Part shown: positions 22,292 through 32,739 of the stretch, piece by piece
How the letters are laid out: the number at the start of each line of letters is the position of its first letter
Numbering within the stretch: position 1 is the stretch's first letter
From: Vibrio atlanticus
GTDB lineage: Bacteria > Pseudomonadota > Gammaproteobacteria > Enterobacterales > Vibrionaceae
Length of the DNA: 64,000 nt
Assembly: GCF_024347315.1 (NCBI RefSeq)
Contig: NZ_AP025460.1
Span: forward strand, 682,001 to 746,000
Direction: 5' to 3'
Made by a program: the position numbers and the translations under genes
Notes under the pieces: generated by a model
Seen by the model: only the letters and a program-made list of their open reading frames with translations
Databases searched by the model: none
What the model was told of the DNA's origin: nothing

Positions 22292-22305
22292 GGCTAGGAA
22301 TTAAT

Positions 22306-23253
22306 ATGTTTCAGATTCTAAAAGCAGACAAAATGATCGACTTCATGCGTTGGTCAAAGGTTGCCTTTTTGTTCTCAATCTTGATGATTGGTACTGCTAT
22401 CTTCACCCTAACAACGAAATCGTTGAATTGGGGTCTAGATTTTACCGGCGGTACTCTGATTGAAGTGGGCTTTGAGGAGCCAGCAAACCTACCTGACATT
22501 CGAAGCGCACTAGAAGCTGAAGGCTTTGGTGATGCTACGGTTCAGAACTTTGGTTCTGCGCGTGAGGTAATGGTTCGTCTACGTCCACGTGATGGTGTTG
22601 CGGGCGAAACGCTTGGTAACCAAATCCTGTCTGCAATTAAAGATGGTACTGGTGAGCAAGTTGAGATGCGTCGTATCGAGTTCGTTGGTCCAAACGTGGG
22701 TGATGAACTAACAGAAGCTGGTGGTCTTGCGATCTTAGTTTCTCTGATCTGTATCTTGATCTACGTATCCGTACGATTTGAATGGCGATTAGCTGCAGGT
22801 GCTGTATTAGCTCTAGCGCACGACGTTATCATCACACTAGGCGTGTTCTCTCTAATGCAAATTGAGGTCGACCTTACTATCGTGGCAGCCTTGCTAACGG
22901 TAGTCGGTTACTCCCTCAACGATACCATAGTCGTATTTGACCGTATTCGTGAGAACTTCCGCAAGATGCGTAAGGGTGAAGCACCTGAAGTACTGAACAG
23001 CTCAATCACACAAACATTGAGCCGTACATTGATTACTTCTGGTACAACGTTATTCGTAGTTATCGCACTGTTCGTTCAGGGTGGTGCTATGATTCACGGC
23101 TTTGCGACTGCACTTCTACTGGGTATTACCGTTGGTACTTACTCTTCTATCTACGTTGCATCTGCACTAGCTATGAAGTTGGGTATTACGCGTGAACACC
23201 TAATGCCACCACAAGTGGATAAAGAAGGTGAAGAGTTTGACGAAATGCCTTAG
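22306..23253 (+). CDS. secF: Protein translocase subunit SecF
   Basis: Partner of SecD, 315 residues with six membrane helices. Family signatures are SLNWGLDFTGGTLIEVGF near residue 45, VGYSLNDTIVVFDRIREN and TLSRTLITSGTTLFVV. Last gene of the queA-tgt-yajC-secDF group; a terminator follows 28 bases later. Confidence 0.98.
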   Translation: MFQILKADKMIDFMRWSKVAFLFSILMIGTAIFTLTTKSLNWGLDFTGGTLIEVGFEEPANLPDIRSALEAEGFGDATVQNFGSAREVMVRLRPRDGVAGETLGNQILSAIKDGTGEQVEMRRIEFVGPNVGDELTEAGGLAILVSLICILIYVSVRFEWRLAAGAVLALAHDVIITLGVFSLMQIEVDLTIVAALLTVVGYSLNDTIVVFDRIRENFRKMRKGEAPEVLNSSITQTLSRTLITSGTTLFVVIALFVQGGAMIHGFATALLLGITVGTYSSIYVASALAMKLGITREHLMPPQVDKEGEEFDEMP

Positions 23254-23281
23254 GCCGCGGCTTAACAACTTTCGCTAAACC

Positions 23282-23313
23282 AAAAAAACCGCTGGGCAAC
23301 TAGCGGTTTTTTT
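23282..23313 (+). terminator. Terminator after secF
   Basis: AAAAAAACCGCT, 8-base loop, AGCGGTTTTTTT: perfect arms ending in seven T. Confidence 0.92.
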
Positions 23314-23365
23314 ATGTCTGTATATTGTGGGTTAGCTTTTGTATCCGACTGAACATTGCCGTATT

Positions 23366-23395
23366 TACCAATACCAATACCAATACCAATACCAA
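23366..23395. repeat. Five tandem copies of TACCAA
   Basis: Uninterrupted hexamer array in the gap between secF and suhB. The motif also forms part of the ends (ATACCAATC) of the MITE-like element at 48093-48266. Slippage-prone and probably variable between strains. Confidence 0.9.
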
Positions 23396-23509
23396 GTGCC
23401 AAAGTAGCTAAGTCACTATCTAGTGGCGATCTAAATACAGCTTACAGAGCAGTGATTTGTGCTCACTGTAACTAACCGACATTTTGGTCGAATCTCGTAT
23501 CGCGGATAC

Positions 23510-23536
23510 AAAAAAGCCTCGCAATAGCGAGGCTTT
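23510..23536 (-). terminator. Terminator of suhB
   Basis: AAAGCCTCGC, AATA, GCGAGGCTTT; on the minus strand it runs into a T-tract, 45 bases past the suhB stop. The gap 23254-23581 otherwise holds only the secF terminator and the TACCAA array. Confidence 0.9.
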
Positions 23537-23581
23537 GAAAATCTTCTGCTCTAACTAAAGAGCATTAACGCAAGGTCTGAA

Positions 23582-24385
23582 TTACTTCAGCATACCTTCG
23601 TTAGAGTTCTCACGAACGTGCTTAAGAATAGACTTAACACCACGCGCGCTTGAAGCAACAACATTACCAGACGTCATGTAATCAGTGCCGCCAGCAAAGT
23701 CAGTCATGATAGCACCCGCTTCACGAGCGATTAGATCGCCAGCTGCTAGATCCCATGGCTTAAGGCCTAGTTCTAGGTAACCGTCAACACGGCCAGCTGC
23801 TAGGTAACATAGGTCAAGAGCTGGAGAACCAGTACGACGGAAATCAGCACAATCAACGAATAGACCAGAGATGATCTTCATGAAAGATTCAGAGTGTTGT
23901 TTTTGCTTGAATGGGAAACCAGTCGCTAGAACAGTACCTTGAAGGTCTTTTAGTTGAGTAACACGCATACGAGCGTTGTTAAGTTGAGCGCCAGCGCCAC
24001 GTTGAGCTGTGAATAGCTCGTTTAGCATTGGGTCATAAACACAAGCAACTTCTGTACGACCGTTCATGCGAACAGCGATAGATACAGAGAAGTGAGGGAA
24101 ACCTTTTACAAAGTTGTTGGTGCCATCTAGTGGGTCAACGATCCATTGTACGTCAGAATCTTTACCTTCAGTTAGGCCTGACTCTTCAGAAATAATGCTG
24201 TGCTCTGGGTAAGATGATTTGATTGTCTCAATGATCATGTACTCAGCTTCTTGAGCAATGTTAGTAACGTAATCGTTGTTACCTTTTAGAGACGATTCGA
24301 TCTTATCAGTTGTTTCTAGAGATTTAGCAATATGGTTGCCAGCTTTACGCGCAGCGCGTATCGCAATGTTTAGCATTGGATGCAT
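23582..24385 (-). CDS. suhB: Inositol-1-monophosphatase / rRNA biogenesis factor SuhB
   Basis: 267 residues of the magnesium-dependent phosphatase superfamily. Metal ligands lie in ISEESG (Glu67) and DPLDGTNNF (84-92), and the C-terminal WDLAAGDLIAREAGA motif is present. In enterics SuhB also joins the Nus-factor complex on ribosomal RNA operons; that role is presumed by orthology. Start chosen at MHPMLNIAIRAARKAG, the conserved N-terminus. Divergent from trmJ, the same arrangement as in E. coli. Confidence 0.97.
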   Translation of the reverse strand: MHPMLNIAIRAARKAGNHIAKSLETTDKIESSLKGNNDYVTNIAQEAEYMIIETIKSSYPEHSIISEESGLTEGKDSDVQWIVDPLDGTNNFVKGFPHFSVSIAVRMNGRTEVACVYDPMLNELFTAQRGAGAQLNNARMRVTQLKDLQGTVLATGFPFKQKQHSESFMKIISGLFVDCADFRRTGSPALDLCYLAAGRVDGYLELGLKPWDLAAGDLIAREAGAIMTDFAGGTDYMTSGNVVASSARGVKSILKHVRENSNEGMLK

Positions 24386-24566
24386 ATGGTTTTTCTCACA
24401 AGATGTTAAAGAACAGTTTAAAGCGGCGGCGAGTATACCAAAGTTTCCCCAAAAGGGAAGTGGTTATTTTTTGAACTCTTGATTTCACATTCCGAGAAGG
24501 GTCTGACCATTTTACTTAGCTATGTGTTAATATCTCGCGATTATTTTTAAAGTGGTGTCATATAGC

Positions 24567-25295
24567 ATGTTAGACAATGTAAAAGTCGTTCTGGTTGGTA
24601 CGTCTCATTCGGGAAATATCGGATCAGCAGCTCGCGCAATGAAAGTGATGGGTTTGAGTCAGTTAGTTCTTGTAGACCCTCAATGTGAAGTTGACGAGCA
24701 GACCTTAGCACTGGCTGCGGGTGCAGGTGACATCGCGGAAAACGCGACCATCGTTTCTACACTGGATGAAGCAGTAAAAGACTGTGGTTTGGTGGTTGGT
24801 TCTAGTGCACGCTCTCGTACGCTTGAATGGCCAATGCTTGAGCCGCGTGAATGTGGACAAAAATTTGCAGTTGAAGGTCAAAAGCACCCTGTAGCGTTAG
24901 TGTTCGGCCGTGAGCGTACTGGCTTAACCAATGATGAGCTTCAGAAGTGTCATTTCCATGTATGTATTCCTGCAAACCCAGAATACAGCTCACTAAACCT
25001 AGCAATGGCAGTACAGACTCTTAGCTATGAAGTGCGTGTAGCACACCTTGATATGGTGGCGAGCCAGTACCAGCCGCAGCAACAAGATGAGTACCCTCGT
25101 CACGAAGAACTAGAAATGTTCTATGAGCACCTTGAAAAAGTGATCATTGATACCCAATTTATCTCTAAGGATAAGCCGGGTCAGGTGATGAATAAGCTAC
25201 GTCGTTTGTTCAGTCGAGCTCGTCCAGAGCTGCAAGAGATCAACACTCTACGCGGCATTTTGACTTCAATTGAGAAGAGCAAAAACGACAAATAA
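24567..25295 (+). CDS. trmJ: tRNA 2'-O-methyltransferase TrmJ
   Basis: SPOUT-fold enzyme that methylates ribose-32 in several tRNAs. 242 residues from ATG 24567 ([26 protein letters not shown]), the family start; in-frame GTGs at 24552/24555 are less likely. SpoU motifs: N-terminal [25 protein letters not shown], and [22 protein letters not shown] forming the knot that binds S-adenosylmethionine. It lies just upstream of iscR, the common gammaproteobacterial order (suhB-trmJ-isc). Confidence 0.97.
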   Translation: MLDNVKVVLVGTSHSGNIGSAARAMKVMGLSQLVLVDPQCEVDEQTLALAAGAGDIAENATIVSTLDEAVKDCGLVVGSSARSRTLEWPMLEPRECGQKFAVEGQKHPVALVFGRERTGLTNDELQKCHFHVCIPANPEYSSLNLAMAVQTLSYEVRVAHLDMVASQYQPQQQDEYPRHEELEMFYEHLEKVIIDTQFISKDKPGQVMNKLRRLFSRARPELQEINTLRGILTSIEKSKNDK

Positions 25296-25319
25296 AGCCC
25301 ATACAAACCCTAAGGGTGA

Positions 25320-25369
25320 ATACCTGACTAAAATAGTCAACTAAATACTTGACCAATTTAGTCGGGTAT
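25320..25369 (+). promoter_or_regulatory. Two abutting IscR type-1 operators at the isc promoter
   Basis: Two 25-bp matches to the [4Fe-4S... more exactly 2Fe-2S]-IscR consensus ATASYYGACTRWWWYAGTC(RR)STAT lie end to end at 25320-25344 and 25345-25369; each departs from the consensus at about one position. They share the core GACT/GACC...AGTC. The second contains TTGACC, a good -35 element. This predicts autorepression of the isc operon by cluster-loaded IscR. Confidence 0.85.
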
Positions 25370-25411
25370 GGGAAGATTCCAACCACATAAACAATGTGGA
25401 TACGGTGTGAT

Positions 25412-25933
25412 ATGAAACTTACATCTAAAGGAAGATATGCGGTAACAGCTATGCTAGATGTAGCACTGCATTCGCAAAAAAGCCCAGTTCCTCTGGCTGA
25501 TATTTCAGAGCGACAAGGCATCTCGTTATCTTACTTAGAACAACTTTTTTCTAAGTTACGTAAAGCTGGCTTGGTTGCTAGTGTTCGTGGTCCTGGCGGT
25601 GGTTACCGTTTAGGTGCTGAAGCGAGCGACATCGCTGTCGGAACTGTAATTGCTGCAGTTGACGAATCAGTCGATGCAACTAAGTGTCACGGTCGAGCAG
25701 ATTGCCAAGGTGGTACTCGTTGTTTAACTCACACTTTATGGCGTGATTTAAGCTCCCGAATCAGCAGCTTCTTAAACGACATTACGCTCGGTGAGCTAAT
25801 GAAAGATAATGAAGTTTTAGAGATTTCTGATCGTCAAGATATCGATCTTGCGGTTAATAATGGTTTTGCACATAAAAATACGAGCACTACAACGATTAGT
25901 GCAGCACCTCACGGTGTTAATGCCCGCTCTTAG
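25412..25933 (+). CDS. iscR: Iron-sulfur cluster regulator IscR
   Basis: Rrf2-family transcription factor that carries a [2Fe-2S] cluster and represses its own operon when clusters are abundant. 173 residues from ATG 25412 ([20 protein letters not shown]). Winged helix-turn-helix at 1-65; cluster ligands Cys92, Cys98, Cys104 and His107, all at the E. coli positions. The six-codon extension upstream is not conserved. First gene of iscRSUA-hscBA-fdx-iscX. Confidence 0.98.
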   Translation: MKLTSKGRYAVTAMLDVALHSQKSPVPLADISERQGISLSYLEQLFSKLRKAGLVASVRGPGGGYRLGAEASDIAVGTVIAAVDESVDATKCHGRADCQGGTRCLTHTLWRDLSSRISSFLNDITLGELMKDNEVLEISDRQDIDLAVNNGFAHKNTSTTTISAAPHGVNARS

Positions 25934-25960
25934 CGGTCAGTTTTTACATTGGAGTAGAAA

Positions 25961-27175
25961 ATGAAACTGCCTATTTACTTTGACTATTCAGCTACATGCC
26001 CAGTCGATCCACGTGTTGCTGAAAAAATGGTTCAGTGCATGACGATGGACGGTAACTTCGGTAACCCTGCATCTCGTTCACACCGTTACGGCTGGCAGGC
26101 AGAAGAATCAGTAGATAATGCTCGTGAGCAAATTGCCGATCTACTAAATGCAGACCCACGTGAGATTGTTTTCACGTCAGGTGCTACAGAGTCAGATAAC
26201 CTTGCTATCAAAGGTGCTGCGCACTTTTACGAGAAGAAAGGTAAGCACGTAATCACGTGCAAAACAGAACACAAAGCGGTTCTTGATCCATGTCGCCAAT
26301 TAGAGCGTGAAGGTTTTGAGGTGACATACCTTGAGCCAGAAGCAAACGGCATCATTGATCTAGACAAGCTACAAGCTGCAATGCGTGAAGATACTGTTCT
26401 AGTTTCTATCATGCATGTAAACAACGAGATTGGTGTAATCCAAGATATCGGTGCAATCGGCGAATTATGTCGTGCACGCAAGATCATCTTCCACGTTGAT
26501 GCAGCGCAGTCTGCGGGTAAAATCCCACTAGACGTAAAAGAGATGAAAGTTGATCTTATCTCTATGTCTGCACACAAAGCATACGGCCCTAAAGGCATCG
26601 GCGCTTTGTACGTCCGTCGTAAGCCACGTATTCGCCTTGAAGCGCAAATGCACGGTGGCGGTCATGAACGTGGTTTCCGTTCTGGTACGCTTGCTACTCA
26701 CCAAATCGTGGGTATGGGCGAAGCGTTTGCTATCGCTAAGCAAGACATGCAGAAAGATTACGATCACGCACTAGCACTTCGTGAGCGCCTATTGAAAGGT
26801 GTTCAAGATCTAGAAGCAGTAACCGTAAACGGCGACTTAGACCAACGTGTACCACACAACCTAAACGTGAGCTTCGCTTTCGTTGAAGGTGAGTCTCTGC
26901 TTATGTCTCTAAAAGACCTAGCGGTATCATCAGGTTCTGCATGTACATCAGCAAGCCTAGAGCCTTCATACGTTCTACGTGCTCTTGGTCTAAACGATGA
27001 ACTGGCACACAGCTCAGTACGTTTCTCATTCGGCCGTTTCACAACGGAAGAAGAAATCGACTACGCGATTGCACAAATCCGTGTAGCGGTAAACAAATTA
27101 CGCGACATGTCTCCTCTATGGGATATGTATAAAGAAGGGATTGATTTGAACACTGTTGAGTGGGCTCATCACTAA
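25961..27175 (+). CDS. iscS: Cysteine desulfurase IscS
   Basis: Pyridoxal-phosphate enzyme that takes sulfur from cysteine and passes it to IscU, and to tRNA thiolation factors. 404 residues. The PLP lysine is Lys206 in [10 protein letters not shown]; the persulfide cysteine is Cys328 in [15 protein letters not shown], both at the E. coli positions. Normal length; 27 bases after iscR. Confidence 0.99.
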   Translation: MKLPIYFDYSATCPVDPRVAEKMVQCMTMDGNFGNPASRSHRYGWQAEESVDNAREQIADLLNADPREIVFTSGATESDNLAIKGAAHFYEKKGKHVITCKTEHKAVLDPCRQLEREGFEVTYLEPEANGIIDLDKLQAAMREDTVLVSIMHVNNEIGVIQDIGAIGELCRARKIIFHVDAAQSAGKIPLDVKEMKVDLISMSAHKAYGPKGIGALYVRRKPRIRLEAQMHGGGHERGFRSGTLATHQIVGMGEAFAIAKQDMQKDYDHALALRERLLKGVQDLEAVTVNGDLDQRVPHNLNVSFAFVEGESLLMSLKDLAVSSGSACTSASLEPSYVLRALGLNDELAHSSVRFSFGRFTTEEEIDYAIAQIRVAVNKLRDMSPLWDMYKEGIDLNTVEWAHH

Positions 27176-27208
27176 TCTCACGGAAATAGAGGATTCGAGG
27201 TAACTATC

Positions 27209-27586
27209 ATGGCATATAGCGAAAAAGTAATTGATCACTACGAAAACCCACGTAATGTAGGTTCGTTTGATAAAGAAGACCCAAGTGTAGGTAGCGGCAT
27301 GGTTGGCGCACCGGCTTGTGGTGACGTAATGAAACTGCAAATTAAAGTATCTGCAGAAGGTATTATTGAAGACGCAAAATTCAAGACTTACGGTTGCGGT
27401 AGCGCAATCGCTTCTAGCTCACTAGTTACAGAGTGGGTTAAAGGTAAAAGTATTGATGAAGCAGCTGCTATTAAAAACTCTGAAATCGCAGAAGAGCTTG
27501 AGTTGCCACCAGTGAAAGTTCACTGTTCAATTCTTGCTGAAGATGCAATCAAAGCAGCTGTTGCGGATTACAAAAAGAAGCACTAA
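27209..27586 (+). CDS. iscU: Iron-sulfur cluster scaffold IscU
   Basis: Scaffold on which [2Fe-2S] clusters are assembled. 125 residues; cluster ligands Cys37, Cys63 and Cys106, with Asp39 that modulates release. The LPPVK segment (99-103), recognised by HscA, is intact. RBS GAGG upstream. Followed by an intra-operon hairpin before iscA. Confidence 0.99.
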   Translation: MAYSEKVIDHYENPRNVGSFDKEDPSVGSGMVGAPACGDVMKLQIKVSAEGIIEDAKFKTYGCGSAIASSSLVTEWVKGKSIDEAAAIKNSEIAEELELPPVKVHCSILAEDAIKAAVADYKKKH

Positions 27587-27628
27587 TCGCTTCAATAACG
27601 TAATTACGTCGACAAAAAAGTAATATTT

Positions 27629-27649
27629 GGGAGCATCCTTTGTGCTCCC
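27629..27649 (+). promoter_or_regulatory. Intra-operon hairpin between iscU and iscA
   Basis: GGGAGCA, 7-base loop, TGCTCCC. There is no T-run, so it is unlikely to terminate fully; it sits in an unusually long (101-base) gap and may set differential mRNA stability. Confidence 0.5.
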
Positions 27650-27687
27650 CCTGAGTTCTCAATTTATATAAAACACAAGGTTGTAGT

Positions 27688-28011
27688 ATGGCCATCACCA
27701 TGACAGATACGGCAGCAAGCCGAGTTCAAGCTTTCCTAGATAACCGTGGTAAAGGTCTCGGGTTACGCTTAGCAGTAAAAACTACTGGCTGTTCGGGTAT
27801 GGCGTATGTACTGGAATTCGTTGACGAGCTTAACGAAGAAGACGAAGTGTTTGAGCATTCAGGTGTTAAGGTCATCATTGATCCAAAGAGCCTAGTATAC
27901 CTTGATGGTACTGAGCTTGATTATGTAAAAGAAGGCCTAAACGAAGGTTTTGAATTCAACAACCCGAACGCGAAAGGCGAATGTGGTTGTGGTGAGAGCT
28001 TCAATGTTTAA
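27688..28011 (+). CDS. iscA: A-type iron-sulfur carrier IscA
   Basis: Carrier delivering clusters or iron to target enzymes. 107 residues with the three conserved cysteines Cys35, Cys99 and Cys101 (TGCSGMAY and GECGCGESF). AAGG lies upstream of the ATG. Part of the isc operon. Confidence 0.98.
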   Translation: MAITMTDTAASRVQAFLDNRGKGLGLRLAVKTTGCSGMAYVLEFVDELNEEDEVFEHSGVKVIIDPKSLVYLDGTELDYVKEGLNEGFEFNNPNAKGECGCGESFNV

Positions 28012-28049
28012 ACGCTTGAATCGTTAAGCGTTGTAAGCGAAGAATAAAA

Positions 28050-28073
28050 TTAGGCTCTGAACAAAGAGCCTAA
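28050..28073 (+). promoter_or_regulatory. Intra-operon hairpin between iscA and hscB
   Basis: TTAGGCTCT, GAACAA, AGAGCCTAA: a perfect 9-bp stem followed by ACTTAGG rather than T-run. Second hairpin within the isc transcript; possible processing site or partial attenuator. Confidence 0.5.
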
Positions 28074-28091
28074 ACTTAGGACCACCTTTAC

Positions 28092-28607
28092 ATGAATCAT
28101 TTCGAATTATTTGGGCTACCACTTCAGTTTCAACTGGATGGTAGCCTTCTTTCTTCTCAGTTTAGAGATCTGCAACGCCAATTCCATCCTGATAAATTTG
28201 CGATAGCTTCTGAGCGTGACCGCTTATTAGCCGTGCAAAAAGCGGCACAAATCAACGATGCGTACCAGGTATTGAAGAATCCAATCAGCCGAGCAGAATA
28301 CCTGCTAGTTCAACACGGTGAAGACATTCGTGGCGAACAACAAACCATGCAAGATCCGATGTTCCTGATGGAGCAAATGGAACTGCGTGAAGAGCTGGAA
28401 GATATCGCAGACAGTTCAGATCCCGAAGATGCGCTATTTGCATTTGAAGGCAAGGTTAGCAAAATGTATAAACAACAATTAAGCGCTATCCAACAAGAAC
28501 TTGAAAGCGAAGCTTGGCTAGAAGCTGCAGACCGAGTAAGAAAGCTTAAGTTTATTGCAAAATTAAAGAATGAAATCGAATTAGTTGAAGATCGTTTGAT
28601 CGGCTAG
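28092..28607 (+). CDS. hscB: J-domain co-chaperone HscB
   Basis: Brings IscU to HscA and stimulates its ATPase. 171 residues; J domain at 1-75 with the essential HPD motif at 32-34 (FHPDKF), then a C-terminal helical domain binding IscU. Normal length; 22 bases upstream of the hscA start. Confidence 0.98.
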   Translation: MNHFELFGLPLQFQLDGSLLSSQFRDLQRQFHPDKFAIASERDRLLAVQKAAQINDAYQVLKNPISRAEYLLVQHGEDIRGEQQTMQDPMFLMEQMELREELEDIADSSDPEDALFAFEGKVSKMYKQQLSAIQQELESEAWLEAADRVRKLKFIAKLKNEIELVEDRLIG

Positions 28608-28629
28608 TTTGTATAACAAGGACACATCC

Positions 28630-30480
28630 ATGGCACTACTTCAGATTGCAGAACCAGGGCAAAGCGCCGCTCCTCACCAGCACAAGCTTGCTGTGGGTAT
28701 TGATTTAGGTACAACAAACTCGTTGGTTGCTGCAGTACGCAGTGGCGAGGCAAGTACACTCGTTGATCAACAAGGTCGAAGCATTTTACCTTCCGTTGTT
28801 CATTACCAGTCGGAATCTTATACGACTGGCGATGAAGCTCGTGCTAACGCGCAGACTGACCCTAAAAATACCATTATCTCAGTTAAGCGATTAATCGGTC
28901 GTTCACTGTCAGATATTCAACAGCGATACCCGTCTCTGCCATATCAGTTTGAAGAAAGTGATAATGGTTTACCTGTGATCCGTACAGAACAAGGCAACAA
29001 GAACCCAATCCAGGTTTCTGCTGATATTCTACGAGCGCTTGGCCAACGTGCTGAGTCTACGCTAGGCGGTGAGTTATCTGGCGCCGTAATTACGGTTCCT
29101 GCGTATTTTGATGATGCACAGCGTGCTGGTACGAAAGACGCGGCTCAACTTGCTGGTCTTCACGTGTTACGTCTTCTTAATGAACCTACTGCGGCAGCGA
29201 TTGCTTACGGTCTGGATTCAGGTAAAGAAGGGGTGATTGCGGTTTATGACCTTGGCGGTGGCACGTTTGATATCTCTATCTTACGCCTGTCTAAAGGTGT
29301 TTTTGAAGTATTAGCAACGGGTGGCGACTCTGCATTAGGCGGAGACGACTTTGACCACTTGATCGCAGAGCACTTCCAAGAGCAAATGGGCTTATCAGAG
29401 CTAACTGCAGAACAGAATCGTATTCTTCTAGATGCAGCAACAGAAGCGAAGATTGGCTTATCTGAAGCTGAAAGCGTTAATGTTGAAGTGTTGGGTTGGG
29501 CTGGTTCATTAACTCGTGAAGAGTTTGAAGACATCATCAAGCCACTGGTTAAGAAAACACTGCTTTCGTGCCGTCGTGCATTGAAAGATGCCGAAGTTGA
29601 CGCGGATGATGTTTTAGAAGTCGTGATGGTCGGCGGTTCAACTCGTACATTGCTTGTACGTGACATGGTGGGTGACTTCTTTGGTCGTACGCCATTAACC
29701 AGCATTAACCCAGATGAAGTGGTTGCGATTGGCGCTTCTATCCAAGCGGATATCTTAGTCGGCAACAAGCCTGACTCTGAAATGCTGCTGCTTGATGTTA
29801 TTCCTCTTTCCCTAGGTATCGAAACCATGGGTGGCTTGGTCGAAAAGATCATTCCACGCAATACCACGATCCCTGTTGCTCGCGCACAAGAATTTACCAC
29901 GTTCAAAGACGGTCAAACTGCAATGACAGTGCACACCGTGCAAGGCGAACGTGAGATGGTTGATGACTGTCGTTCATTGGCTCGTTTTGCTCTAAAAGGT
30001 ATTCCACCAATGGCGGCTGGTGCGGCGCATATTCGTGTCACTTACCAAGTAGATGCGGATGGCCTGCTATCGGTTACTGCTATGGAGAAGAGCACAGGTG
30101 TTCAAGCTGAAATTCAGGTTAAACCGTCTTACGGCTTAAGCGATAATGAAGTGGCGAGCATGCTGAAAGATTCGATGACGTTTGCTAAAGAAGACATGCA
30201 AGCGCGTGCTCTAGCTGAGCAACGTGTAGAAGCAGATCGTGTTATCGAAGGCCTTATTGCAGCAATGCAAGCTGATGGCGATGAGCTGCTTGATGAGCAA
30301 GAAAAGCAGCATCTTCTACAAGCTATTGAAGCACTGATTGAAGTGCGCAATGGCGAAAGCGCTGATGCCATCGAACTAGAAATTAAGAATACCGACAAAG
30401 CGAGCCAAGACTTTGCTTCTCGTCGTATGGATAAATCAATTCGAGCTGCACTGTCAGGTCAGTCAGTCGATAATATTTAA
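28630..30480 (+). CDS. hscA: Hsp70-type chaperone HscA
   Basis: Specialised Hsp70 that uses ATP to release clusters from IscU. 616 residues from ATG 28630 ([17 protein letters not shown]), the same length and N-terminus as E. coli HscA, with AAGGA upstream; the frame is open seven codons further but unsupported. Hsp70 signatures [31 protein letters not shown] and [15 protein letters not shown] are present, followed by the substrate-binding domain. Confidence 0.98.
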   Translation: MALLQIAEPGQSAAPHQHKLAVGIDLGTTNSLVAAVRSGEASTLVDQQGRSILPSVVHYQSESYTTGDEARANAQTDPKNTIISVKRLIGRSLSDIQQRYPSLPYQFEESDNGLPVIRTEQGNKNPIQVSADILRALGQRAESTLGGELSGAVITVPAYFDDAQRAGTKDAAQLAGLHVLRLLNEPTAAAIAYGLDSGKEGVIAVYDLGGGTFDISILRLSKGVFEVLATGGDSALGGDDFDHLIAEHFQEQMGLSELTAEQNRILLDAATEAKIGLSEAESVNVEVLGWAGSLTREEFEDIIKPLVKKTLLSCRRALKDAEVDADDVLEVVMVGGSTRTLLVRDMVGDFFGRTPLTSINPDEVVAIGASIQADILVGNKPDSEMLLLDVIPLSLGIETMGGLVEKIIPRNTTIPVARAQEFTTFKDGQTAMTVHTVQGEREMVDDCRSLARFALKGIPPMAAGAAHIRVTYQVDADGLLSVTAMEKSTGVQAEIQVKPSYGLSDNEVASMLKDSMTFAKEDMQARALAEQRVEADRVIEGLIAAMQADGDELLDEQEKQHLLQAIEALIEVRNGESADAIELEIKNTDKASQDFASRRMDKSIRAALSGQSVDNI

Positions 30481-30500
30481 TAGTTAGAGAATAGATAAAC

Positions 30501-30839
30501 ATGCCAAAGATTATTGTTTTACCTCACGAAGATCTATGTCCAGAAGGCGCTGTTTTAGAAGCAAAAACTGGTGAGACGGTTCTTGATGTTGCATTGAAGG
30601 CCGGTATTGGTATTGAACACGCATGTGAGAAGTCGTGTGCATGTACTACATGTCACGTCGTGATTCGTGAAGGTTTCGACTCTTTAGAAGAGAGTGATGA
30701 CCTAGAAGACGACATGCTAGATAAAGCATGGGGTTTAGAGATGGAATCTCGCCTTGGTTGCCAAGCTAAAGTAGCTGATTCGGATCTTGTTGTAGAGATT
30801 CCAAAGTACACGTTGAACTTAGCTTCTGAAGAGCATTAA
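30501..30839 (+). CDS. fdx: [2Fe-2S] ferredoxin of the isc operon
   Basis: Electron donor in iron-sulfur cluster assembly. 112 residues, adrenodoxin-like; ligands Cys42, Cys48, Cys51 and Cys87 as in E. coli Fdx, plus the extra conserved Cys46. 20 bases after hscA. Confidence 0.98.
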   Translation: MPKIIVLPHEDLCPEGAVLEAKTGETVLDVALKAGIGIEHACEKSCACTTCHVVIREGFDSLEESDDLEDDMLDKAWGLEMESRLGCQAKVADSDLVVEIPKYTLNLASEEH

Positions 30840-30930
30840 GAAATAAGCTCGACTAAACTGTTAGTAAAGCTGGCATAGAATATAAGTCACTAAGATGACA
30901 AATCGTCGCTGATAAAGATAAGGAAATGTT

Positions 30931-31131
30931 ATGAGTTTGAAATGGATTGATTCGCGAGATATTGCGATTGAACTATGTGATTTATACCCAGATACCGATC
31001 CTAAAACAGTACGCTTCACGGACTTGCATCAATGGGTGCTAGATCTTGAAGATTTTGATGATGAGCCGAATCACTCGAATGAGAAAATTCTAGAGGCCAT
31101 TATATTGTGCTGGATGGATGAGATGGATTAA
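30931..31131 (+). CDS. iscX: IscX (YfhJ), small acidic isc accessory protein
   Basis: 66-residue acidic protein that binds IscS and modulates sulfur transfer, possibly as an iron sensor. [24 protein letters not shown] and the C-terminal [14 protein letters not shown] match the family. AAGGAAATG overlaps the start. Last gene of the isc operon. Confidence 0.97.
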   Translation: MSLKWIDSRDIAIELCDLYPDTDPKTVRFTDLHQWVLDLEDFDDEPNHSNEKILEAIILCWMDEMD

Positions 31132-31206
31132 TCCTCTTGTCTAATCACTTGGTCGCGGGTTGGTATCAGTCCAATGTAAAACGCAGCCAAGTTAACAATT
31201 CTTACT

Positions 31207-31237
31207 AAAAAAAGCGGACCTTATGGTCCGTTTTTTT
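31207..31237 (+). terminator. Terminator of the isc operon
   Basis: Stem CGGACC / GGTCCG with flanking A-run and T7, 75 bases past iscX. Confidence 0.9.
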
Positions 31238-31337
31238 ATCAAAATGACATTTTCCTCCTACATAATGCTAACATCAGTGCGCTAATAAAAAACAATCAGA
31301 ATCACATACTCAAAGTGGTTCATGACAAGGAGAAATC

Positions 31338-32633
31338 ATGTCTACACAGATGTCAGTATTTTTAAGTCAAGAAGCTGCCCAGCCTCAGTGGGGAGCAAGA
31401 GCTATTTTATCGTTCTCAGAAGCGGGAGCGACAATTCACATTGGTGAAGGCCACGATCTAGGCGCGGTTCAACGTGCGGGTCGTACGCTTGACGGACAAG
31501 GTATCGCATTGGTTGCACTTAGCGGTAAAGGCTGGGATCTAGAAAGTGTTTGGGCTTTTTACCAAGGCTACCGTGGACCAAAGAAAAAGAATGCATTGGA
31601 ATGGGATGCTCTAGCTGAAGCTGATCAGGTTGAATTGGAAGCTCGTATCCGCGCGACAGATTGGACTCGTGACATCATCAACAAAACGGCTGAAGAAGTT
31701 GCCCCTCGTCAATTAGCGACAATGGCAGCTGAATACATCAAGTCAGTGGCACCAGCAGGCACTGTTAAAGCGAAAATCGTTAAAGACAAAGATCTCCTAA
31801 CTGAAGGTTGGGAAGGCATCTATGCGGTAGGCCGAGGCTCTGAGCGTACTTCTGCAATGCTTCAACTGGACTTCAACCCAACCGGCGATGAAAACGCCCC
31901 CGTGTTTGCTTGTCTTGTGGGTAAAGGTATCACTTTCGACTCAGGCGGTTACAGCATTAAGCCAGGTCAATTCATGACAGCAATGAAGGCTGACATGGGT
32001 GGCGCAGCGACTATTACCGGTGGTTTAGGTCTAGCGATTGAACGTGGCCTGAACAAGCGCATTAAGCTTATCTTATGTTGTGCAGAGAATATGATCTCTG
32101 GTCGTGCATTGAAGCTTGGCGACATCATTACTTACAAAAATGGTAAGACTGTCGAGATCATGAATACCGATGCGGAAGGTCGTTTAGTTTTAGCTGATGG
32201 CCTGATGTTCGCAAGCGCTCAGAATCCAGAGTTGATCATCGACTGTGCAACGCTAACCGGCGCGGCTAAAAATGCATTAGGTAACGACTACCACGCATTA
32301 TTGAGCTTTGATGATGAGTTGTCTCATCAAGCACTAACGGCTGCGAACCAAGAGAAAGAAGGTCTATGGCCATTGCCGCTTGCTGATTTCCACCGTGGTA
32401 TGTTGCCTTCAAACTTTGCTGATCTTTCAAACATCAGCTCTGGTGATTACACTCCGGGTGCAAGTACAGCTGCCGCGTTCCTTTCTTACTTTGTAGATGA
32501 CTACAAAAAAGGTTGGATTCACATGGATTGCGCGGGTACTTACCGCAAGTCATCAAGTGATAAGTGGGCTGCAGGCGCGACTGGTATGGGTGTTCGTACA
32601 CTGGCTCGTCTTCTTATCGACCAAGCAAAATAA
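31338..32633 (+). CDS. pepB: Aminopeptidase B (M17 leucyl aminopeptidase family)
   Basis: Cytoplasmic metallo-aminopeptidase. 431 residues, the PepB subgroup length (shorter than PepA). The dimetal-site signatures are [25 protein letters not shown] and the M17 hallmark [20 protein letters not shown] lies upstream of the start. Follows the isc operon as in E. coli and has its own terminator. Confidence 0.96.
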   Translation: MSTQMSVFLSQEAAQPQWGARAILSFSEAGATIHIGEGHDLGAVQRAGRTLDGQGIALVALSGKGWDLESVWAFYQGYRGPKKKNALEWDALAEADQVELEARIRATDWTRDIINKTAEEVAPRQLATMAAEYIKSVAPAGTVKAKIVKDKDLLTEGWEGIYAVGRGSERTSAMLQLDFNPTGDENAPVFACLVGKGITFDSGGYSIKPGQFMTAMKADMGGAATITGGLGLAIERGLNKRIKLILCCAENMISGRALKLGDIITYKNGKTVEIMNTDAEGRLVLADGLMFASAQNPELIIDCATLTGAAKNALGNDYHALLSFDDELSHQALTAANQEKEGLWPLPLADFHRGMLPSNFADLSNISSGDYTPGASTAAAFLSYFVDDYKKGWIHMDCAGTYRKSSSDKWAAGATGMGVRTLARLLIDQAK

Positions 32634-32644
32634 TAATAAGAGTG

Positions 32645-32668
32645 AGCGGTATTTCGATACCGCTTATT
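32645..32668 (+). terminator. Hairpin terminator after pepB
   Basis: AGCGGTAT, TTCG, ATACCGCT: perfect stem with a stable UUCG-type loop; short T content downstream. Confidence 0.65.
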
Positions 32669-32739
32669 CATAAACTCAGATCGAATGATCTTAGTAATTT
32701 CAGTATTTAATAACAAAAAAATGAAGTGAAGGAATCCCT

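Noticed and set aside
23366..23395. Short CRISPR-like array
   Set aside because: Units of 6 bp without spacers; a microsatellite, and no cas genes nearby.
29244..29906. 220-codon open frame on the minus strand inside hscA
   Set aside because: Serine/threonine/proline-rich shadow of hscA codons; no ribosome site and no protein-family resemblance.
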